A DNA stretch of 9,735 nt, taken from assembly GCA_021161055.1 (NCBI GenBank), contig JAGHBI010000033.1, forward strand, positions 1 to 9,735. The letters are read 5' to 3'. Below the pieces are notes generated by a model, which worked only from the letters and a program-made list of their open reading frames with translations, did no database searches and was not told the DNA's origin. The DNA is from Candidatus Iainarchaeum sp. GTDB taxonomy: Archaea; Iainarchaeota; Iainarchaeia; Iainarchaeales; DTGL01. Within the stretch, counting starts at the first letter, position 1; every line of letters begins with the position of its first letter. Shown in pieces: positions 7,162-9,735 of the stretch. A program made the translations under genes and the position numbers.

Positions 7162-7179
7162 CCTTATGTAGACATAAGG
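7162..7179. promoter_or_regulatory. 18-bp palindrome over the GTPase ribosome-binding site
   Basis: CCTTATGT at 7162-7169 and ACATAAGG at 7172-7179 are perfect inverted arms around AG. The palindrome lies in the divergent gap between the GTPase gene and secF, and its left arm overlaps the AAGGGG in front of the GTPase start. It could be a dimeric regulator's operator. If transcription of the GTPase gene starts upstream of it, it could also form an mRNA hairpin that hides the ribosome-binding site. The sequence does not show which. Confidence 0.5.
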
Positions 7180-7185
7180 AGCATT

Positions 7186-7199
7186 GAAAGGTTTATAAC
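7186..7199 (+). promoter_or_regulatory. Archaeal promoter (BRE + TATA) for secF-secD
   Basis: GAAAGG followed by TTTATAAC at 7192-7199 has the purine-rich BRE plus TATA layout of archaeal promoters. Initiation about 25 bases downstream (~7220) would give secF a leader of about 40 bases. The reverse complement, GTTATAAA, is also TATA-like, so the same element might serve the divergent GTPase gene. A further AT-rich block (7209-7221) offers another TATA for that direction. Confidence 0.6.
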
Positions 7200-7250
7200 T
7201 ATTTTCCACTAAATTAAAATAATTGGCTTTTATTCAAAAGCAAAAACCTT

Positions 7251-7255
7251 GGTGA
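7251..7255 (+). promoter_or_regulatory. Ribosome-binding site that sets the secF start at TTG 7261
   Basis: GGTGA at 7251-7255 lies five bases before TTG 7261. The upstream in-frame candidates, TTG 7249 and GTG 7252, overlap the site itself, so they are unlikely starts. Confidence 0.65.
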
Positions 7256-7260
7256 GACCA

Positions 7261-8328
7261 TTGAAGCTCAAAACACTATTAGAGCGCGCTTATTCTGGGG
7301 ACTACAGGCGCTACATGCTTCTGCCTGCCTTCCTTTTTGTGCTTTTTCCGCTAATAATTTTTGTATATCCTGGGTTGGAAAAGGGAATTGATGTTAGCGG
7401 TGGCACGCTCATAATCGTTAGGACCGATAAGCAGGTAGATGTTGCAAAGCTTTCAGATGCGCTTTCAAAATTTGGGCTCACAGAGCTCAAAGTTGTGCCT
7501 TTCTCTGGTGGTGTGCAGATACAGTTTGGTGCAAACAAAACGTTTGAAAGTGCAAGCAAGCTGCTTTATGACGCTAAAAACATAATATCTTCCAACCCAC
7601 AGCGGAGCCTGCAGTTGTGTACGCAGGCTTATGCAACGCTTAAGCCATATATTGATACGCAAGCGCCTTCGCAGGCAGAGGAATGTATAGAGAATGGCTT
7701 CGAGGTGCTGGCATCTGCAAAGGACGCATTTAATGATGCTTTGGACAGGGAAATAAGCCTGCAACTAGACTTGGCAAGCGAACAGCTTGCGCAAAGGATA
7801 CAGCACACGGAGGTTTCACCTGCATTAGGTGAACTATTCTGGACACATGCAGTCAGGGTTCTCGTAATTGCTGCAATAGCAATATTCATCGTTATTTTCC
7901 TGTTTTTTAGGGATTTTATACCTACAATTGCAATAATACTCGCCGCAGCGTTCGATATACTTGCAGCGCTGGCCGCGCTTGCAATACTTCGCATACCTTT
8001 TTCCCTTGCATCTGTTTCCGCAATGCTGATGCTTGTGGGTTATTCTGTTGACACAGACATTATGCTAACAACAAGGATATTCAAAGGCACGGGACATATA
8101 CGCGAGGATGCCAGTTCCGCACTGAGGACAGGCTTAACCATGACGGGCACTACGCTCATAGCGGTTGGCATAATGGCGCTGTTTTCTGTTGGCTGGGGTA
8201 TAGAAACAATAGTAAGTATATCAATGGTTTTGCTTTTCGGTCTTATAGGCGACCTTATCTCGACATGGTTTATGAACGCACCCATGCTCTTATGGTACAT
8301 GGAAAAGAAAGGAAAGACACGTAAGTGA
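7261..8328 (+). CDS. secF: Protein-export membrane protein SecF
   Basis: SecF works with SecD at the Sec translocon and assists protein export across the cytoplasmic membrane. From TTG 7261 the protein has 355 residues. TM1 is at ~19-37, followed by the SecD/SecF signature GIDVSGGT (42-49), an external domain to ~190, then five membrane segments between ~196 and 345 and a basic tail (KKGKTRK). The archaeal SecF motif VGYSVDTDIMLTTR begins at 259, with D264 and D266. The external part contains a mostly helical stretch at ~95-181 that makes the protein longer than the ~280-300 residues usual for archaeal SecF. The only two cysteines (C120 and C142) lie in this stretch. The frame is open to TTG 7249, but GGTGA at 7251-7255 points to TTG 7261. 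The stop TGA overlaps the ATG of secD by one base, so the two are translationally coupled. Confidence 0.95.
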   Translation: MKLKTLLERAYSGDYRRYMLLPAFLFVLFPLIIFVYPGLEKGIDVSGGTLIIVRTDKQVDVAKLSDALSKFGLTELKVVPFSGGVQIQFGANKTFESASKLLYDAKNIISSNPQRSLQLCTQAYATLKPYIDTQAPSQAEECIENGFEVLASAKDAFNDALDREISLQLDLASEQLAQRIQHTEVSPALGELFWTHAVRVLVIAAIAIFIVIFLFFRDFIPTIAIILAAAFDILAALAALAILRIPFSLASVSAMLMLVGYSVDTDIMLTTRIFKGTGHIREDASSALRTGLTMTGTTLIAVGIMALFSVGWGIETIVSISMVLLFGLIGDLISTWFMNAPMLLWYMEKKGKTRK

Positions 8329-9735
8329 TGAAGATGGCAAATACAAACGAACTGGTGAGGAATTGGCGCATATGGTTCCTGGTACTTACCATAATGCTCT
8401 CAGCGTTACTTATGATGTTCAACGGCTTGCGTTTTGGCATAGATTTCGAGGGCGGTACAATGTTCCAGATACATCTCGCTGAAAAAGCGCCGAATATGGA
8501 GGAGGTCTCCAATATTATTGAGAGGAGGCTAAACTGGAGCGGTCTTCAGGATGTTCGCGTGTATGCCACAGAAGGCGAATTCGTATTTGTTGTTGTAAGA
8601 CAAACAGCTCCTGAAGAGGTTAAGCGGATAGAGTCCTTAATAAGGCAACAGGGCCACTTTGAGGTCCTTATAGAAGGTAATGTAATGTTCACCGGTTCGG
8701 ACCTAGTTGCAATAGATCACGAGCAGGGTTATGAGCGTATTGTAAAGACCGCAAGCAATCTCTACCAGTGGAGACTACCATTCATGCTTTCGATGGATGC
8801 TGCTAAGCGCTTCCGCGACTTGGCATTCCATAAATGCGAACCTGTTGTTCTGCCAGATGGCAGCACAGACTATGAATGTGCTTCCACATATTTTTTCATC
8901 GATAGGCCCGTTAATTACCTCCTTGTTTCCTCAAAGCAAACTTTTGAGCGAGATAAAGAGATATTCCTCAATGGCACGCGGGAGATACCAAAAGGAACAC
9001 ACATAGAAGAAGTTATAGAAAACATAGGTACAGAGCTTGTGGTTGTGGATGAAAATGCTGAACAAGCCCTTGCAAAGATTGCTGAACTTTCAAAGGAGAA
9101 GAAGGGCGTGCTTGCAGACTCTTCGCTCAGTACTGATATGCTGAATAAGATAAAGGCTCTTGGTGTTAAGGTAAAAACCATAAGACCCAAAGAAAACGAG
9201 CCATGGCTTTATACGGTTTCTGGCTTGAGATCGATAGTTAGGCTCACACCATCCGTGACAGGCAATAAACCATATGTGGAACGTAAAGAAGATGCAAAAA
9301 TACTAACAGACCTGCTGATAACAGGCACTGCACAGAGCTTGAAGCAGGCGCAGGATGAAAGGAGCGAACTTAAAATTTTGCTGAATTCGGGTGCACTTCC
9401 AGTTTCTGTTGAGAGCATAAGCAATTATTGGGTGTCTCCAACACAAGGCAAGGAATTTCTGTTCCAGGTTGCTATAATAGGCATAATTGTGCTTTTTGCA
9501 GTCTCAGCGTTCATAATATTCCGCTATAGGAAACCCATGCTATCAGCGGCAATAATATTCACAGCGCTTGTTGAAGCCTTTGTTACATCAAGCTTTACAT
9601 CAGCCCTTGGCCAGAGCTTAGATATCGCTACGTTGGCTGGCATTATTGCTGCTGTTGGTACTGGCGTAGATGACCAGATTATAATAACTGACGAACTGCT
9701 TATGGGAAGAGAACTAACAAAGGAAGCGGTTTCGC
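8328..9735 (+). CDS. secD: Protein-export membrane protein SecD (3' end outside window)
   Basis: This is the N-terminal 469 residues of SecD, the partner of SecF. TM1 is at ~15-31, followed by the signature GIDFEGGT (37-44), a large external domain (~45-375), TM2 at ~377-398, TM3 at ~404-424, and a further segment ending in GTGVDDQIIITDE. The aspartates D448 and D449 of that motif are the conserved pair that identifies archaeal SecD. The frame is open at the end of the window, so the last membrane segments are missing from view. ATG 8328 overlaps the secF stop (TGATG); ATG 8334 is an alternative two residues shorter. The visible part has only two cysteines, C170 and C184, both external. The GIDFEGG motif looks more like the usual SecF version than the GLDLxGG common in SecD, but the DDQ motif and length make the identity clear. 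Confidence 0.95.
   Translation, partial: MKMANTNELVRNWRIWFLVLTIMLSALLMMFNGLRFGIDFEGGTMFQIHLAEKAPNMEEVSNIIERRLNWSGLQDVRVYATEGEFVFVVVRQTAPEEVKRIESLIRQQGHFEVLIEGNVMFTGSDLVAIDHEQGYERIVKTASNLYQWRLPFMLSMDAAKRFRDLAFHKCEPVVLPDGSTDYECASTYFFIDRPVNYLLVSSKQTFERDKEIFLNGTREIPKGTHIEEVIENIGTELVVVDENAEQALAKIAELSKEKKGVLADSSLSTDMLNKIKALGVKVKTIRPKENEPWLYTVSGLRSIVRLTPSVTGNKPYVERKEDAKILTDLLITGTAQSLKQAQDERSELKILLNSGALPVSVESISNYWVSPTQGKEFLFQVAIIGIIVLFAVSAFIIFRYRKPMLSAAIIFTALVEAFVTSSFTSALGQSLDIATLAGIIAAVGTGVDDQIIITDELLMGRELTKEAVS

Noticed and set aside
7311..8512. Minus-strand open frames opposite secF and the start of secD
   Set aside because: They are shadows of membrane-protein coding sequence with Ser/Ile-rich composition and no supporting signals.
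8797..9424. Other-frame open stretches within secD
   Set aside because: They lie wholly inside the secD frame, which continues unbroken from 8328 to the window end with family motifs. None has independent support.

Overview
The window comes from an archaeon. It encodes both subunits of the archaeal replicative DNA polymerase D (DP1 and DP2), a UPF0147 protein, a Nog1-type GTPase, the archaeal forms of SecF and SecD, and the end of a gene resembling archaeal SepF. PolD and SepF occur together in Euryarchaeota-like and DPANN-like archaea. The variant motifs in the polymerase hint at a divergent, possibly DPANN, lineage, but the sequence alone does not settle this. Genes are tightly packed, with overlapping or near-overlapping ends. 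GTG or TTG codons stand at or near several starts, and Shine-Dalgarno-like GGTG/GGAG sites are common.

Layout: (1) Positions 1-117 are a perfect 57-bp inverted repeat with a 3-nt loop, starting at the very first base. This looks like a fold-back artefact at a contig end. The right arm runs into the last ~51 codons of a SepF-like gene (+ strand). (2) Positions 227-925 (+) encode an unrecognised protein of 232 residues with a C-terminal membrane anchor. Its stop codon overlaps, within one CTAG, the stop of the convergent DP2 gene. (3) Positions 922-6120 (- strand) hold a coupled cluster transcribed as UPF0147 protein, DP1, DP2. (4) Positions 6209-7159 (-) encode a Nog1-like GTPase, which may be read into the same transcript. 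(5) Positions 7160-7260 form a divergent intergenic region with a TATA-like element and an 18-bp palindrome. (6) Positions 7261-9735 (+) hold secF and then secD, which overlap by one base; secD runs off the window.

Functionally the region combines chromosome replication (PolD with a C-terminal PCNA-binding peptide), ribosome assembly (Nog1-like GTPase), protein export (SecDF) and, at the edge, cell division (SepF). This is mostly core housekeeping DNA. I found no mobile element, CRISPR array, tRNA or rRNA, and no convincing new multi-gene system. The points most worth checking are unusual residues in the DP1 exonuclease motifs and in the DP2 catalytic motif, a helical insertion in SecF, exactly two cysteines in each of SecF and SecD (all in the predicted external parts), the palindrome over the GTPase ribosome-binding site, and the uncharacterised tail-anchored protein.
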